From: Polytrichum commune
Lineage: Eukaryota > Streptophyta > Polytrichopsida > Polytrichales > Polytrichaceae
NCBI GenBank assembly: GCA_950295325.1
Contig: OX485803.1
Coordinates: 63,875,554-63,939,553 of the forward strand
Direction of reading: 5' to 3'
Length of the DNA: 64,000 nucleotides
Positions 61,901-64,000 of this stretch are shown here, one piece after another. The notes beneath the pieces are model-generated. The model was given only the letters and a program-made list of their open reading frames with translations, made no database searches and had not been told where the DNA came from. How positions within the stretch are numbered: position 1 is the stretch's first letter; each line of letters opens with the position of its first letter. The translations under genes were made by a program, and so were the position numbers.

Positions 61901-64000
61901 ATATTGGCCTCCACTACCTCCATATAGGGTAGGCAACAGGCTCCACTCTCTTTTAGGTTGGTTCAAGGTGAATTTATGGTGGCTTGTCAACTAGTTTGTC
62001 TAATTAGTGTGGGTTACCATTTGGAGTTACATGTTGCTATAATTTTTTACCAAGACTATAATATTTGACCCAAATAACATAAGTAGTTAGTATGCACACC
62101 GAAGTTTATAATATGATATAACGTAGTTGGTAAAAAATGACAATGCCGGTGAAAGTTAAGCAACACGTAACTCCGAATAGTAGCCCACACTAATTAGAGA
62201 AGACAATGTAGCGGTTTATTCTCCCCAGTCATTGCCTATCATCCATGATAGCCTTCACCTCCGGTCACTTTTGGTATCATGTGTATCCTCATTAATGTAT
62301 TATCACTTTTCAAGCGTGTTCTTCCCCCAAAAAATATGGGTGGACTAGTTGCTCCATAGAAAGTTGGTGCATTGCTAGGAAATAAGTGCATGCGTTGCTT
62401 AACCCTTCACTCCTAAGTGCCCATATTTGGGCTTATGAATGTACCTTGAAGGAAAATTCATCCAAAAGGAAGATGCAAGGAAGGTCACAATAAGTATCAT
62501 ATGCTCCCTATGAATTTTTTTATTCATGACCATGATCCCCTTCCAACATTAAAGGATGGTTGTTTACAAGAGATTTTTAAAGTCAAGAACTAAACTAACT
62601 TTTGCTCTTTGTTGATACACTACTCTATATTTTGTAGTAACTTCAAAAAAAATTGATTGAAAAACGTCAATTTTGTATGAACTCTTTTTCTTGACTCAAA
62701 GTGTATATCTATTCTTAATATAGTCTTGAAAGGTTGGACTATAATACCATTACATATATTTATCACCATTTATTAAAGTTGAATAATTATGAATCGATAA
62801 TAGTCTTATGATTATTACTAAATATTGCTTTCATTTGGATGTGACCTTAAAATCATTAGCAACAATGTTTATTTTGGTATAATAAAAATTAAGGTCTAGA
62901 AAATTTGATTTTAAAATGATCTGATGTAATCACAATACACTCCAAGAAGTTAAGGGGCTTAGTGAGCCACTATTAAGCTAAATGAATGGATTAACTAAAT
63001 TATTTGGCGGGTAATGTTGGTCCACTAAGACTTGGAAACGGTCCTTAGGGAAAATGAGGTTACCAACGAACAAGGTGAGACATGACACACTTATGATGTG
63101 ACCAAGGGTGGTGAGAATGGATGATGTAGGAATTGTTGTAGTCAAAGTCCTTGGTCCGGAAGCCATGTCCAAGAGATATCACATCACTTTATAAAAGCCT
63201 TGGTGTTACGGACATAATAACATCAAGAGAGCTTAGACCAAATGAAAAGGGGGTCCATGCTTTTTTTCAAAGAGCATCTAAAATTGATAACTTCAATTAA
63301 ATAGAAAGGCAAAATGTCATATGCATGCTACTAGGCAATGACACAAAGTATAAGTCTATATGTAGGCTATGACTTGAGAGTACACTCTAACCTCCCTAAT
63401 ATCACGCATGCGGCAACCAAAGTGCATGTGATATCAATGAGGTATGTAGGGTCCACATGGATGCATGATGATAGAGAATTAGTGCAACATGTGATGCTAT
63501 GAAATAACATAAAGTCAACATTCCAATAATGACGATAATGACAACGTGATGCATGCGGGTATGTGGTTTGAATTCTTTGATGGATTATTTTAATATCAAA
63601 ACATGTGCTACATGAGAGGGAAGTGTGACAACAAGGAGGGATATTTGAATTGAGCACATTCATTCCCAAGGGTTTTGGACTACAAGAGAGGAGTGACATT
63701 GCAGAGGGTGACATTACGGAGGTTAGGGTGTATCATCAAACCATTGACTCAAAGATACATAGGCTTGATGATGGCCATGATTTCATACGAGAAGGAGTGT
63801 TTTGGCTTAGGAAACAACTATGATTTAACTTTTAAGTATGTATATTTGGATTCATACATGAATTTTGGATAGTTGCAACCGCCAATACGATGTACACTAA
63901 ATCGCACAACTAGACAAATGTGGTGGTTGGCGAACATGGAATACAAACATTCGAAATTGCAGTTGTTGTCTTATTGTTTTTGATGTTATTCTTGTTTGAT
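58905..64000. other. Intergenic DNA downstream of the AMS-like gene
   Basis: No gene recognised. It contains a relic at ~60430-60630 related to the one at 41090-41250 and a foldback at 62000-62197. Open frames are short and motif-free on both strands. Confidence 0.45.
62000..62197. repeat. Foldback (MITE-like) hairpin, ~198 bp
   Basis: Begins CTAATTAGTGTGGG and ends CCCACACTAATTAG. Inverted arms share GGAGTTAC(A/G)TGTTGCT and TTTTTTACCAA. CTAATTAG, itself a palindrome, is at both ends and may be terminal repeat or target duplication. No coding capacity. Confidence 0.65.

Overview
This is a plant nuclear window, most likely from a flowering plant. Three spliced protein genes can be reconstructed with plant-type exon/intron structure. 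One is an ABORTED MICROSPORES (AMS)-type bHLH factor and one is an EXA1-type GYF-domain protein; both are plant genes. Plant telomere-type TTTAGGG repeats sit inside introns. Base composition is AT-rich, apart from CpG-rich islands at two gene starts. The sequence alone does not fix the species.

Layout: 1-645 is the end of a ~234-bp tandem array. 4195-7936 (minus) is a five-exon gene for a predicted plastid protein of 290 residues with a membrane segment and a C-terminal zinc ribbon. 8.5-22.6 kb is gene-poor, with a decayed Tc1/mariner/IS630-type transposase, a SWIM-finger relic, a foldback and copies of a dispersed repeat. 22.6-36.7 kb holds the EXA1-like gene on the plus strand: 15 coding exons were traced from 24556 to 35903, and the first coding exon is not resolved. 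36.7-48.6 kb is repeat territory, with a complete non-autonomous hAT element (exact 8-bp target duplication), a PIF/Harbinger-type MITE (TAA duplication) and a ~470-bp tandem duplication. 48818-58904 (plus) is the AMS-like gene. Its 11 exons join into an uninterrupted 536-residue frame. 58.9-64 kb shows no gene, only a foldback and relics.

The most striking region is the AMS-like gene. Four introns (1, 2, 4, 5) are built largely from four unrelated local tandem arrays. One of these has copied the acceptor and first bases of exon 5, leaving two decoy acceptors. Intron 10 carries a 1245-bp Mutator-like palindrome with 490-bp arms. Introns 8 and 10 carry related MITEs, and introns 8 and 9 carry telomere-like tracts. 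Two splice donors appear to be GC rather than GT, one of them inside the bHLH motif.

The three genes have no evident functional link: plastid membrane protein, cytoplasmic translational regulator, and anther (tapetum) transcription factor. Exon boundaries come from splice motifs, phase consistency and family conservation judged by eye; no transcript or alignment was available.
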